A DNA stretch of 64,000 nt from Phycisphaerae bacterium (GCA_017993835.1 JAGOLX010000007.1:111832-175831), one strand, 5' to 3'. Shown: positions 44,628-54,067, numbered from the stretch's first letter. Made by a program: numbers and translations. The notes: generated by a model from the letters alone, not told the origin.

Positions 44628-45155
44628 ATGCCGGCTCCCAATCAAACGCCTGCTGTCGGCGGCGCATATGCCTGGTACGTGTCCTCGTTGCGCCGGGTCG
44701 TCTCGGCGCTGGGCATCGTAGCGGGAGTGGCCGTCGTAGCGATGATCGCGGTGACCTGTGTGGATGTGGTGGGCCGGTGGCTGTTCAGCCGGCCCATCAA
44801 GGGCGCGTATGACATCGTCGAGCTGCTCGGGGCCATCGTCATCGCCGGCGGGCTGCCCTACACCACCGGCTGCAAGGGCCATGTCGCCATCGAATTCTTC
44901 TGGCAGAGGCTCTCGCGCCGCGGGCGCATCCTCGTCGATACCGTCGCTCGCCTGATCACCGTTTCCATGTTCGCCTTTCTGACTTGGCGGTTCGTCCACT
45001 ACGGAGTTGAGCTGCGGGCCAGCGGGCAGGGGACCCCGACGCTCGGATGGCCGGTCTTCTGGCTGGCCTGGTGGCTGGCCCTGTGCACCGGCGTGATGGT
45101 CCTGGTCATCTTGTACCACCTGATGCACCCCGGGAAGGAGCTGATGAAGCCGTGA
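44628..45155 (+). CDS. dctQ: TRAP transporter small membrane subunit
   Basis: 175 residues with four membrane helices, the DctQ topology. Conserved features are VDVVGRWLFSRPIKGAYDIVELLGAI-like entry (R at the first loop), then GHVAIEFF. It joins the binding protein and DctM permease. It starts three bases after dctP and its TGA overlaps the DctM start codon. Confidence 0.92.
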   Translation: MPAPNQTPAVGGAYAWYVSSLRRVVSALGIVAGVAVVAMIAVTCVDVVGRWLFSRPIKGAYDIVELLGAIVIAGGLPYTTGCKGHVAIEFFWQRLSRRGRILVDTVARLITVSMFAFLTWRFVHYGVELRASGQGTPTLGWPVFWLAWWLALCTGVMVLVILYHLMHPGKELMKP

Positions 45156-46456
45156 CGAACGAACAGATCGGCATCGTGGGTTGCATCGCGTTGGTCGTGC
45201 TGTTGTGCAGCAGCATGCCGGTGGCGTTCGCCATGGCGGTCGTGGGGTTCGTGGGCTTTGCCTGCGTGGTGAACCCGCACGCAGCTGTGAGCATGATGAC
45301 GATGGATCTGTACAACACCTTCGCCTCCTACAGCCTGACGGTGATCCCGCTGTTCGTGCTCATGGGCCAGATCGCGTTTCACGGCGGGATCAGCCGGCGT
45401 TTGTTCGATGCGGCGTACCACTGGCTGGGCCCGCTGCCGGGCGGGCTGGCGATGGCGACGGTCGGCGCCTGCACGGCGTTCGGCGCGATCTGCGGGTCCG
45501 GTCCCGCCACGTCGGCGACGATGGCCCTGGTGGCGCTGCCCGAGATGAAGCGGTACAAGTACAGCATGGAGCTGGCCTGCGGGGCCGTCGCCTCCGGCGG
45601 GACGATCGGCATGATGGTCCCGCCCAGCGTCGTCTTCATCGTCTACGCGATCATGACCGAGCAGTCGATCGGCAGTCTATTCATAGCGGGGGTCCTGCCG
45701 GGGATTGTGACGGCGCTGCTGTTCTGTATCGTGATCTACCTCCAGTGCAAACGCCGCCCGGACTATGGGCCCGCTGCACCCTCGTCCTCGTGGAAGGCCA
45801 AGGTGCTTTCTCTTCGCGGGGCCTGGGAGACGATGCTGCTGTTCCTGGCCGTCATGGGCGGCATGTTCATGGGGGTCTTCACCCCGACCGAGGGGGCCGC
45901 CATCGGGGCCGCCGGCACCCTCGCCATCACCGTCATTCGGCGCAAGCTCGGTTTCCGCATGTTCGTGCAGTCGCTCAGAGAAACGCTGCGGACCTCGGTC
46001 ATGGTGATGATCATCGTGGCCGGCGCGAAGGTCTTCGGGCACTTCCTGGCCGTGACGCAGATCCCGTTCGCGACAGCCAACTGGCTGGGGAGCTTGCCTC
46101 TGCCCGGCTGGGTGATCATGATCCTGATCACAGGCTTCTACCTCGTCGCGGGCTGTTTCGTGGACGCGCTGGCCCTGGTCCTGCTGACGATCCCGATCTT
46201 CTATCCGGTGGTGACGAATCTGGGCTTCGATCCGATCTGGTTCGGCGTGATGATTGTGCTCGTGACGCAGATGGGCACGATCACGCCGCCAGTGGGGGTC
46301 TGCGTCTACGTCGTCAGCGGGATCGAGCGGGACGTGCCCTTGGAGACGATCTTTCGCGGGGCTATCCCGTTCCTGATTGCCCTGGCCGTCGTGGCCATCC
46401 TGCTGATCCTGATCCCGGACATCGCCCTGGTCCTGCCGCGACTGGCGCATCCGTAG
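45152..46456 (+). CDS. dctM: TRAP transporter large membrane subunit
   Basis: 434 residues from a GTG that overlaps the dctQ stop (GTGA). About twelve helices with motifs GSGPATSATMA and GGTIGMMVPPSVVFIVY carry the sodium-coupled transport activity of the TRAP complex. Length is normal. It is the last gene of the three-gene unit. Confidence 0.95.
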   Translation: MTNEQIGIVGCIALVVLLCSSMPVAFAMAVVGFVGFACVVNPHAAVSMMTMDLYNTFASYSLTVIPLFVLMGQIAFHGGISRRLFDAAYHWLGPLPGGLAMATVGACTAFGAICGSGPATSATMALVALPEMKRYKYSMELACGAVASGGTIGMMVPPSVVFIVYAIMTEQSIGSLFIAGVLPGIVTALLFCIVIYLQCKRRPDYGPAAPSSSWKAKVLSLRGAWETMLLFLAVMGGMFMGVFTPTEGAAIGAAGTLAITVIRRKLGFRMFVQSLRETLRTSVMVMIIVAGAKVFGHFLAVTQIPFATANWLGSLPLPGWVIMILITGFYLVAGCFVDALALVLLTIPIFYPVVTNLGFDPIWFGVMIVLVTQMGTITPPVGVCVYVVSGIERDVPLETIFRGAIPFLIALAVVAILLILIPDIALVLPRLAHP

Positions 46457-46495
46457 CGTGGGCATCTTGTCCATGATTCTCCATCGCTTTGGAGC

Positions 46496-46573
46496 AAGAC
46501 CGCGTAAACGCGGAACTCCAAACAGGCCATACGCCGGTACGCTACCCACCAAACCAACATGGACGGCGTAGTA
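46496..46573. repeat. 78-bp dispersed repeat, copy 1
   Basis: Begins with the palindrome CCGCGTAAACGCGG and ends GGACGGCGTAGTA. It aligns without gaps to 61440-61517, about 69 of 78 bases identical by hand count. A short palindrome GGTGCGTACCACGCACC follows. It lies in the gap between dctM and the M56 gene. Confidence 0.8.
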
Positions 46574-46684
46574 AGGTGCGTACCACGCACCACAGATCCT
46601 GCTGGTCGCTTTCACGCGATAGACTCCTGATGCAACGCGGCGGAATCCGGATCAGTCCGCGAGCTGCTGCCGGCATAGAAATGC

Positions 46685-46723
46685 CGACGGGCGTGACATT
46701 GTCGCCGATCGTCACACCCGTCG
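46685..46723 (-). terminator. Hairpin after the M56 gene
   Basis: CGACGGGCGTGAC pairs with GTCACACCCGTCG (13 bp; the single C-A mismatch on the plus strand becomes a G-U pair in leftward RNA). It is 37 bases past the M56 stop and is followed leftward by TTTCT only, so termination is uncertain. Confidence 0.4.
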
Positions 46724-46759
46724 CCTCCGTTGTCGTCAGAGCCGAGAACCATGTGCCGG

Positions 46760-49168
46760 CTATCGCGTCTTGTCCGTCGATGCTGCGGTCGCGGCCTTGA
46801 GCCTGTCGAGTTCCTCGGCCATGACATACTCGACGTGCCCGTCGCCGTAGAGGACGTTCGTGCCTTTGCCGTCCTCCCATTCGAGCAGGGATTTGCAGTA
46901 CAGGATCGGCGTGCGGCTCGCCTCGCTCGACTCGAAGTCCTCCCGCTTCAGCGACGGGAACCCACCCGCTCGGAAGTACCCTGCGCAGGTCACATATTGC
47001 AGGTACATCACCCCTACGTCCTGGCTCTGTCCATCGAGAGCGATCTGATTGGGGAATCGAAACTTCAGGAGCCACAGCTTCTTCGGCAGCTCGCTCCCAG
47101 GATGCTCATTCAGGTAACGAGTGCAAGACGCGTGGAATGCCTGTAAGACCTGCGAGGAGTACTCTTGGCAACTGCTGAATCCAGCGGGGGCCTCGGTCTG
47201 CTTCTCGGCAGGCACAGGCTGGCTCGCCGCGGTTGTGACAATCTCCACCTTCTGGGTCGCGTTCGGATAAAGGGACACATTCCTGAACTCGATCCATGTC
47301 TGGGGACGCACCTGCAGATTGAAGCAGGCAATGTCCTCGGCCGGCAGATCGAACCCGTGCCAGTTCTTCACGAGCGCGTAATTGTCCTTGTTGGATCGAT
47401 GCCATCCGCTACTGGCATCGGTGGGCGGATGCTCGACGTTGTGGATGTCAACCGCAGCGAGTCGCAGATCGTACATCCAGTGCCGCGGGTCGTTCAAGGC
47501 ACAGAAGACCTCAGTGTCGATCCGGCCGTCGTGCTCGTGAGGCGAGGCGCATCCCACGATCGCATTGAGTGTCTGACTGAAACACGAATTACACGACCAT
47601 CCCGACTGGGTTGTGCGAGAGATGATCCCCGGTTCTTCGGTCGCCCAGTCCCCAGTCGCCAGTTGTACCCGTACGGTGACGGTTTTGGTTTCTTGTATCT
47701 GGTCCGCGACGACATAGGCCATGTTCTCCACGGACTTGCCGGCTTTGTGCGGCTTGAGCTTGTCCATCGTTTCGGGGAGCGTGCCGCCCCAGCCGCCGCC
47801 GGACGGATCGATCCGGATGCCGCCCGAGACGCCTGCGGGCAGATTCTCGTATCGCACAGCGAATTCATACGGGTTCTTGTGCTGCGGGTCCCCTATGCTG
47901 GAATCGTACGGGGTCTCGGCCAGCGGGGTTCCATTGGGACGCCACCATTGGTTGGTCTCCGGCTTGCGGATTCCGACCAGTTCGATTGTGATACCGTTGG
48001 GCAGAGTGACTTTGAATTCCTGGTCGGACGGCTTCTGTGCGTCTGCGTTGATCGAGGCCATGGGCAGAATGCAGCAGAGCATCAGAATTGCGACTGTGGC
48101 TACGGACGCCCGGCGAAGCCAGGGATGCCGCCAGGTCTTTTTCTGGAGCCATTGCAGGCGGATGGGGAGCCAGCCGGAGTTCTCGAACAGGCCGAGAGGA
48201 CCCAGGCCGGGATCGACTGGTCGAGCGAGCAGTGCCCGGCCTGTCGCCAGCAGGGTCTCACGATAGGCCGCGGTTTCCTCCTTGAGATGCCGAGCGACGG
48301 TCGCGTCACAGCAGAGTTCCCGCAGGTTCTGGACGTGCTTGCGGATCAGCCAGAGCAGGGGATTGAACCAGTACACGGTCACGAGGATCATGTAGACCGC
48401 GTGGACGAGCAGATCGCCGCGCTGGATGTGGGCCAGCTCGTGGAGCAGGATATGCCGGGTCTCTTGTCGCGCCGCAGGCAGGCGATCCGCTGGGAAGAGC
48501 AGAACGGGCCTGAGCACGCCGAATACCGCCGGGCAGCAGACCCTCTCGGTGAAGATGACTCGCGGCGTCCTTCTCAATCCAAGCTCCGCAGCGGCCTGCG
48601 TCACGAGACCGTCGAACCATTCCGGCAAATCCGCGGGCTGTGACACCGCGTGTTCCCTCGCCAGCCGTCGCAGGCGAATGTGCAGGCCCGTCGCCAACAC
48701 GACCACGCCGGCCAGCCAGACGCCCATCGCATAGACCGTCCAGGACAAGGGCTCGGATCTTGTCCTCGCTGGTTGACCCTGTGGCGATGGAGCCTGCGTC
48801 GGATCAGTCGCGACGGGTTCTTCAATTGAAGGCGTCTGCACGGATGAAAGGGGGATGGCCTCGGCCTGGAGTGGTTCCGTCGGCCGATTCTCGGCAGGGG
48901 GGACCTGGCTCTGCGTTCCTGCCTCCACCGCGCGTTGTGCCAACGCCGGGACTTGCGACGTCAGGCTCACCGGCGACGCGATGGTCGGCGGCAGAACGAG
49001 CTTGACGAACACCAGGAGCCACAGCGCGTACCGCAGTTGCGGCCAAGCCCATTTGCGAATCAAACGGTCGGTGACCGCGACGACGCCGATCAGGACCGCC
49101 GTTTGCCACAGCATGGCCCACTGCCAGTCGAGCCAGGTGCCCGCGATTCTACTGAGTATCTCTGTCAT
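46760..49168 (-). CDS. M56 (BlaR1-like) sensor metallopeptidase with H-X9-DG-like end
   Basis: 802 residues. Four or so membrane helices surround a zinc-protease domain with HELAH near residue 243 and a distal ELCCD motif. In BlaR1/MecR1 systems this protease, triggered by an outside signal, inactivates the BlaI repressor encoded just upstream. After a helix near 360 comes a large outside region (about 430 residues) unlike a penicillin-binding sensor domain; its end, TNVLYGDGHVEYVMAEEL, resembles the planctomycete H-X9-DG (DUF1559-linked) motif. Overlaps blaI by 20 bases. The signal sensed is unknown. Confidence 0.85.
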   Translation of the reverse strand: MTEILSRIAGTWLDWQWAMLWQTAVLIGVVAVTDRLIRKWAWPQLRYALWLLVFVKLVLPPTIASPVSLTSQVPALAQRAVEAGTQSQVPPAENRPTEPLQAEAIPLSSVQTPSIEEPVATDPTQAPSPQGQPARTRSEPLSWTVYAMGVWLAGVVVLATGLHIRLRRLAREHAVSQPADLPEWFDGLVTQAAAELGLRRTPRVIFTERVCCPAVFGVLRPVLLFPADRLPAARQETRHILLHELAHIQRGDLLVHAVYMILVTVYWFNPLLWLIRKHVQNLRELCCDATVARHLKEETAAYRETLLATGRALLARPVDPGLGPLGLFENSGWLPIRLQWLQKKTWRHPWLRRASVATVAILMLCCILPMASINADAQKPSDQEFKVTLPNGITIELVGIRKPETNQWWRPNGTPLAETPYDSSIGDPQHKNPYEFAVRYENLPAGVSGGIRIDPSGGGWGGTLPETMDKLKPHKAGKSVENMAYVVADQIQETKTVTVRVQLATGDWATEEPGIISRTTQSGWSCNSCFSQTLNAIVGCASPHEHDGRIDTEVFCALNDPRHWMYDLRLAAVDIHNVEHPPTDASSGWHRSNKDNYALVKNWHGFDLPAEDIACFNLQVRPQTWIEFRNVSLYPNATQKVEIVTTAASQPVPAEKQTEAPAGFSSCQEYSSQVLQAFHASCTRYLNEHPGSELPKKLWLLKFRFPNQIALDGQSQDVGVMYLQYVTCAGYFRAGGFPSLKREDFESSEASRTPILYCKSLLEWEDGKGTNVLYGDGHVEYVMAEELDRLKAATAASTDKTR

Positions 49169-49547
49169 TTGAGTCCCCTCCTCTTTTCTCGGGTTGTTCT
49201 TTGAGTGCTTCTTCCAGTGCCTGGCGCTGCTTGGGCGTCAGTGCGGGGTCGCTGAGCAGGAAGTGCATCAGCGGGCCGTAGGCGCCGTCGAACGCCTGGT
49301 TGACCAGGGTTTTCAGCGCGCTGCGGCGGGCGTTCTCGCGACTGAGGATCGGCTCGTACAGGCTGGTGTTCCCCTCCTTGTATTCTCGGACGGCGCCCTT
49401 CTCCACAAGCCTGGCCAGTAGCGTGCGGATCGTGGTGTACGCCCATTTGACCTCCGGGGGCAGACGCCCGGCGATCCCTCGCGCCGTCGCCGGGTGCTTC
49501 TCCCAGAGGCAATTCATGACCTGCCATTCCGCGTCTGTCAGTCGCAT
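49149..49547 (-). CDS. BlaI/MecI-family repressor
   Basis: 132 residues. A winged helix starts LTDAEWQVMNCLWEKHPATA and includes WAYTTIRTLLARLVEKG, followed by a dimerisation tail. These repressors bind TACTAC/GTAGTA-type dyads until cut by the partner protease. The M56 gene follows with 20-base overlap. A matching dyad lies in the promoter in front. Ribosome site AGGAGG is 7 bases before ATG. Confidence 0.95.
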   Translation of the reverse strand: MRLTDAEWQVMNCLWEKHPATARGIAGRLPPEVKWAYTTIRTLLARLVEKGAVREYKEGNTSLYEPILSRENARRSALKTLVNQAFDGAYGPLMHFLLSDPALTPKQRQALEEALKEQPEKRGGDSNDRDTQ

Positions 49548-49577
49548 CGGTGTACCTCCTTACTACAACTATAGCAC

Positions 49578-49605
49578 ATTTTACTACAAACGTAGTAAGA
49601 GTCAA
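49578..49605 (-). promoter_or_regulatory. BlaI promoter with embedded operator
   Basis: On the minus strand TTGACT and TAAAAT (5 of 6) are 16 bases apart. Between and over the -10 lies TTACTAC-AAAC-GTAGTAA (49581-49598), a perfect 7-bp dyad of the BlaI/MecI operator kind. A further TTACTACA half-site at 49560-49567 sits at the ribosome site. Repressor bound there would block its own operon. Confidence 0.88.
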
Positions 49606-49802
49606 GTGGAAAAATAGAGAACATGCGTAAAATAGCTAAGATTCTGTAATCGCTTGTGGGCAAGGGCTTTACGTGTGACTGACGAGCTGATTCCTCATAT
49701 CTTGCCGTAGGAAGACAGGACCACACCCGTCGTCGCCTCGCGCAGACTGTGCGAGGATCTATGTAGGGCGAACGCAGAGTCGTTTCAGAGAGTTGCCGGG
49801 AA

Positions 49803-49880
49803 TGTCATTGCGAGCGAAGCGAAGCAGTCTCCCATGCCGGGAATTGAGATTGCTTCGTCGCGATGCTCCTCGCAATGACA
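49803..49880. repeat. Palindromic repeat TGTCATTGCGAG...CTCGCAATGACA
   Basis: Twelve-base perfect inverted ends flank AGCGAAGC and GCTTCGTCGC-type inner segments. This word (ATTGCGAGCGAAGCGAAGC) is a repeat known from many bacterial genomes. A related copy with TTTCGAGC-type words is at 58159-58248. Confidence 0.75.
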
Positions 49881-49936
49881 TCGGTGAGAGTCGTCCGGCG
49901 ACTTCGCGTTCGGTGCGAGAAACCGCGGGATTATGC

Positions 49937-49965
49937 TTTTCAAGACGCCCGACGATCTGTATAAT
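49937..49965 (+). promoter_or_regulatory. Promoter for typA
   Basis: TTTTCA and a perfect TATAAT are 17 bases apart, about 140 bases before typA. The leader between them holds no gene. Confidence 0.55.
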
Positions 49966-50105
49966 GCATATGATAACTGGGTTCAGCATCAGCCGGGGGT
50001 ACAAAGCCCCTCACGGCACGTGAACAGGGCAACGCCGCATCCTGTACTGCGTATGCGCGGTTGCCGGGTCACGGCTTCCCTGATACGTTCGCTCGAAGGA
50101 GTACG

Positions 50106-51980
50106 ATGTACGCACAGACAATACGCAACGTGGCGATCATTGCACACGTCGATCATGGCAAGACGACGCTCGTCGATCAGCTTCTCTACCAGTCGGGCAT
50201 GTTCCGCGACGAGGAGTTGGAGAAGCTGGCTGGCGCCGAGCACAACCTGATCATGGACTCCAACCCGCTCGAACGCGAGCGCGGCATCACGATCCTGAGC
50301 AAGAACTGTGCGATCCAGTACACCGACAAGACCGGGCAGGAATACAAGATCAATATTGTCGATACGCCGGGCCACGCGGATTTCGGCGGCGAGGTCGAGC
50401 GCGTCCTCAAGATGACCGACGGCGTCCTGCTCGTCGTCGACGCCTTCGACGGACCGATGCCCCAGACGCGGTTCGTGCTGAGCAAGGCCCTGGCGCACAA
50501 GCTCAAGCCGATTCTTGTCGTCAACAAGGTGGACCGTCCCAACTCCCGGCCCGACGACGTGGTCAACGAGGTCTTCGATCTGTTCGTCGAGTTGGAGGCG
50601 TCCGACGACTCCCTGGATTTCCCGGTGATCTTTGCCTCCGCCAAGGAAGGGTGGGCGACGACGGATCTGTCTCGCCCGAACGGGAATCTCCAGCCGGTCT
50701 ACGACGCAATCATCCATTCCATCCCGGCGCCGAAGGTCGATCCGGACAAGCCCCTGCAGATGCTCGTTACGTCGCTCGAGTACTCCGACTACGTGGGTCG
50801 TGTGGCCATCGGCAAGGTGTTCGCCGGACGGATGCTGCAGGGCCAGCCGGTGACCGTGATCGACAAGCAGGGCCGCCACACGCAGCAGAAGGTGGTCCAG
50901 TTGTACGAGTATGAGCGTCTCAGCAAGAAACGAGCCGACGAGGTGGAAGCCGGGGACATCTGCGCCGTGGCCGGCCTGGATCCGGTGGACATCGGCGATA
51001 CGGTCGCCTGCCCGGATCAGCCCAGCGCGCTGCCCATCGTGGCGATCGACGAGCCGACGATGAGCATGACTTTCCAGGTCAACAACGGCCCGTTCGCCGG
51101 CCAGGACGGCAAGTACGTCACGTCGCTGCAGATCCGGGACCGGTTGGACAAGGAGCTCCAGACGAACGTCGCCCTTCGCGTCGAGTCGGGACAGACCGCC
51201 GACGAGTTCATCGTCTCCGGCCGGGGACTCATGCACCTGGGCATCTTGCTGGAGAACATGCGCCGCGAGGGCTACGAGGTCTGCGTGGGCAAGCCGCAGG
51301 TGATCGTCCGGATGATTGACGGCATCCGCCAGGAGCCCATCGAGCGATTGGTGATCGAGTGCCCCGCGGATTGCCAGAACGCCGTGATGAGCTTGATCGG
51401 GACCCGCCGCAGCGAAATGCTCAAGATGGACAGCAAGAGTGGCGCCAGCGACTACGTCCACATGGAGTTCATGATCCCATCGCGCGGGCTCTTCGGCCTG
51501 AACGCCCGCATTCTGACCGCCACGCAGGGAAGGGCGATCATGCACCACACGTTCGAGCAGTACGAGCCGATGCGCGGCTCGATCCCCGACCGCCAGGCGG
51601 GCGTCCAGATCGCCAGCGAGACGGGCACTGTCACCGCGTACGCGCTCGATGCCCTCTATGAGCGGGGTTTCTTCTTCGTCCGTCCCGGCGACCGGGTCTA
51701 CGAGGGCCAGGTCGTCGGCGAGCACTGCAAGGACAATGACATCGTGGTCAACGTGACGAAGGCCAAGCAGATGTCGAACATGCGGACGTCGTCGAAGGAC
51801 GACGCGGCCCGAATCCGTCCGGCCCGCATCATGAGCCTGGAAGCCCACCTGGAGTACGTGCAGCACGAAGAGCTGGTTGAAATCTGCCCGAACTCGATCC
51901 GCCTCCGCAAGCGTCTGCTCCAGGAAGGCCAGCGCCGCCGGGCCGCGAGGCTGGGCGCCGACGCGGTCCTCAGACAGTGA
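50106..51980 (+). CDS. typA: Ribosome-associated GTPase TypA/BipA
   Basis: 624 residues, starting after AAGGAG. TypA binds the ribosome like EF-G and helps large-subunit assembly and growth under stress. GTPase motifs AHVDHGKTT (near 13-21), ERGITI, DTPGHADF and NKVDRP are intact; the C-terminal domain unique to TypA follows (IGTRRSEMLKM, NARILTATQGRAIM). Length is slightly above the usual 605-615. Single gene with its own promoter. Confidence 0.97.
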   Translation: MYAQTIRNVAIIAHVDHGKTTLVDQLLYQSGMFRDEELEKLAGAEHNLIMDSNPLERERGITILSKNCAIQYTDKTGQEYKINIVDTPGHADFGGEVERVLKMTDGVLLVVDAFDGPMPQTRFVLSKALAHKLKPILVVNKVDRPNSRPDDVVNEVFDLFVELEASDDSLDFPVIFASAKEGWATTDLSRPNGNLQPVYDAIIHSIPAPKVDPDKPLQMLVTSLEYSDYVGRVAIGKVFAGRMLQGQPVTVIDKQGRHTQQKVVQLYEYERLSKKRADEVEAGDICAVAGLDPVDIGDTVACPDQPSALPIVAIDEPTMSMTFQVNNGPFAGQDGKYVTSLQIRDRLDKELQTNVALRVESGQTADEFIVSGRGLMHLGILLENMRREGYEVCVGKPQVIVRMIDGIRQEPIERLVIECPADCQNAVMSLIGTRRSEMLKMDSKSGASDYVHMEFMIPSRGLFGLNARILTATQGRAIMHHTFEQYEPMRGSIPDRQAGVQIASETGTVTAYALDALYERGFFFVRPGDRVYEGQVVGEHCKDNDIVVNVTKAKQMSNMRTSSKDDAARIRPARIMSLEAHLEYVQHEELVEICPNSIRLRKRLLQEGQRRRAARLGADAVLRQ

Positions 51981-52062
51981 CGACCGCGTGTGCGGCGCAG
52001 CCTATGCGCTCGCAGACCCGACTACCTCAAACTCCCGCGTTCGACAGGTTTCGGCGCCACGC

Positions 52063-52440
52063 CTACTTCGGGAGTTGCGCGGCCACGTAGCCTGCGTCGG
52101 CCTGCACGCCGGACGAGATGCCGGCGGAAGCCGCCGGGTCCAGATATCGGACGCCGGTCTGGCTCGCGACATCGGAGTCGGAGTACAGGCTCGACCAGGG
52201 ATCGACGCTCACATACGTCGGCGGCGTCAGCCATCCGGCGTGGGCGACCGTGGTCACGACCACCACGATCATGGTGATGGTAAGGGCGGACATGGCCAGC
52301 AGCGTGAACGCCGGGACCACGGTGTCCAGCAGGCACCGTTTCAGCAAGGTCCGGGAATCCTCCGCTCCCGGCTGCGACCCCGGCGGCCCATGCCCCGCCG
52401 CACTCGATGATTCGACAACGCTCTCGGTCATCCGGTTCAT
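52063..52440 (-). CDS. Small single-helix membrane protein
   Basis: 125 residues from an ATG after GGAGG (7 bases). An N-terminal acidic/serine-rich tail is followed by one strong membrane helix near residues 55-80 (LLAMSALTITMIVVVVTTVA) and a 45-residue outside segment rich in Ser, Tyr and Gly. No known domain. A longer reading upstream lacks a ribosome site. It is convergent with typA and could be an envelope component. Confidence 0.55.
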   Translation of the reverse strand: MNRMTESVVESSSAAGHGPPGSQPGAEDSRTLLKRCLLDTVVPAFTLLAMSALTITMIVVVVTTVAHAGWLTPPTYVSVDPWSSLYSDSDVASQTGVRYLDPAASAGISSGVQADAGYVAAQLPK

Positions 52441-52566
52441 TCCCCCACCTCCGTCCTCTCCCCCTACAGAAAGTATGCGCCATTTCCAAGCCGGTGGCGG
52501 AGAATTCTGCGCAGAGAGTGGGAGGGGACGATTCAGTGTCGAGATCAAGAATCGGCAGTGGCTTTC

Positions 52567-53085
52567 TCAGTAGGTCAGGAGGAGGCGGTCGTGGACGACC
52601 TCGTCTTCGAGGGACAACCCGTTCATCTGGAACCTCTTGAGCATGGACCGCCCGCAGTCGAGCAGGATCTCCCGCTCGAACAGGCCGTCGGCGGGGGGGA
52701 GGGCGCATTTGAGGCGACCCGAGCGTTTCTGGCCGTCGATGCTCAAGGCTACGAATACGCCTCGCGATTTGCAGGCGGCAATGACCTCGAAGAGTCGTTC
52801 CAGACTGAAGGATTGTGCTCCATAGAGTATCGACTGCGTATGACTGTAGGGGGGATCGCAGTATATGAGGTCCCCCTCTCGGGCCTTGCTCATCGTGTCT
52901 TCATATTCGGCGTGCATGAAGATTGCCTTCTTCACCCTGGTGTGCCATTCGTCCACTCTCTTTGCGAATGCCCCAGGTGAGATCGGATTGTGAATGCCGC
53001 AGGGCGTTGACATGTACCCATCCGCCTGGCGGAATCGGACCACCCCTCCATAGCAGGACCGACACAGAAACAGCAGATTAGACAC
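52567..53085 (-). CDS. D12-class adenine-N6 DNA methyltransferase, N-terminal half missing
   Basis: 172 residues from GTG. It begins inside the usual mid-domain (LFLCRSCYGGVVRFRQADG, resembling LNRTCFNGLYR... of Dam-type enzymes) and contains the catalytic DPPY motif in YCDPPYSHTQS and a final SxDGxK region. The FxGxG and WAGGK motifs that bind S-adenosyl-methionine, normally in the first 100 residues, are absent here and in all nearby frames. It therefore looks truncated and inactive by itself. It overlaps the nuclease gene's end by 8 bases, the arrangement of a type II restriction-modification pair. Confidence 0.78.
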   Translation of the reverse strand: MSNLLFLCRSCYGGVVRFRQADGYMSTPCGIHNPISPGAFAKRVDEWHTRVKKAIFMHAEYEDTMSKAREGDLIYCDPPYSHTQSILYGAQSFSLERLFEVIAACKSRGVFVALSIDGQKRSGRLKCALPPADGLFEREILLDCGRSMLKRFQMNGLSLEDEVVHDRLLLTY

Positions 53086-54067
53086 CAGGTGGCGCCAGCC
53101 GAAGGGACTGAACCAACTGCTCGAAGTTGGCGGGTCTGGCCTTCATATCCAACTCTTCCCAGCGATACTGAATCGCTGTGATTCCGCTATCGCCCAGTTG
53201 CTGCAACGCCCTGCGAGGGAAGCCGCTTGCGATCAGTACTCCACCCATGCATTCTTGGCCGATGGTTGCTATATAGTAGCGTAGCTGCTCAACATCACGC
53301 GAGCAGGCTGTGTTGGTCTTGACCTCCAGGAGAATTCTGCGCGACATGCCAGCTGGTGTTGCCTCCTTGATCAGGAGATCGGCGAAACCTTCTGGTAGTG
53401 CTTTTTCCCCCAAGACCTCGAATTCATCTGCCGCCACGTTGGCGTTCATCCAGCCCAGAAACTCCTGCAGATGCTCTGTTTGGCTCAAGTAGGCGCGAAT
53501 TGCGCCCTGCAAGGTGAGTTCTTGGAAGCGGAACACCTCCGGAGGGTGCAAGAAGTCACGATGTCTCGCAAATAGGGGCGTGTAGGTCCTGGCGTCAGGT
53601 ATCTCCAACCGCTGTGTAGGTGCGTGCCATAGCTCCCCCATCTGGGAAACTGCCTGAAGGGTCGTCTGGTCTGCTTGAAAGTGCGTCCTTCGGTATCCTC
53701 CACGCAGAAGGAGATTCTCGGCTACGTAGCTGAATTCGGCGCGCACAAGGGATTCTTGGAAGCGTCGCACTGGCCTGAGCTGCAATCGGAACGGGAAGTA
53801 ATAGGTCTTTCCAGACTGCTTGAAGTGAACTGGCGGCCACGGCGGTGCGGCGTCGGCGTCAAGGAGGGCCGCTTTGCCCTCGACGAGATACAGGTTGTGA
53901 GCCTTCGCCCCATAGAGGAATGAGACGAAATCTCCCAGCTTGATGTCAAGGTATGTCCAGACGCCGTTAATGCTATTGGTGAAGCCGGCCAATGCATACT
54001 CAATGCAGAGGTCGAGGTTCTCCTTGTTCGACACGGAAACCAGAAAATACGAGGCGCGTCTTGGCAT
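53078..54067 (-). CDS. EVE/PUA-like plus PD-(D/E)XK nuclease-like protein
   Basis: 329 residues from ATG (a GTG six codons earlier is possible). Residues 1-80 show an EVE/PUA-like layout: YFLVSVSNKENL, VWTYLDIKLGDFVSFLYG, then YYFPFRLQLRPV; EVE folds read modified bases. Residues 200-300 carry a NucS-like PD-(D/E)XK core: GFADLLIKE, then RILLEVKTNT (E-x-K), QLRYY and GGVLIASGF. A modification-dependent or type II restriction nuclease is the best reading, not proven. The following methyltransferase is truncated. Codon use and lower GC than neighbours suggest transfer. Confidence 0.6.
   Translation of the reverse strand: MPRRASYFLVSVSNKENLDLCIEYALAGFTNSINGVWTYLDIKLGDFVSFLYGAKAHNLYLVEGKAALLDADAAPPWPPVHFKQSGKTYYFPFRLQLRPVRRFQESLVRAEFSYVAENLLLRGGYRRTHFQADQTTLQAVSQMGELWHAPTQRLEIPDARTYTPLFARHRDFLHPPEVFRFQELTLQGAIRAYLSQTEHLQEFLGWMNANVAADEFEVLGEKALPEGFADLLIKEATPAGMSRRILLEVKTNTACSRDVEQLRYYIATIGQECMGGVLIASGFPRRALQQLGDSGITAIQYRWEELDMKARPANFEQLVQSLRLAPPGV

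Noticed and set aside
46542..47075. A minus-strand frame covering the end of the M56 gene and its downstream region
   Set aside because: It uses a different frame of the M56 coding sequence; no family motif, and the downstream part overlaps a repeat.
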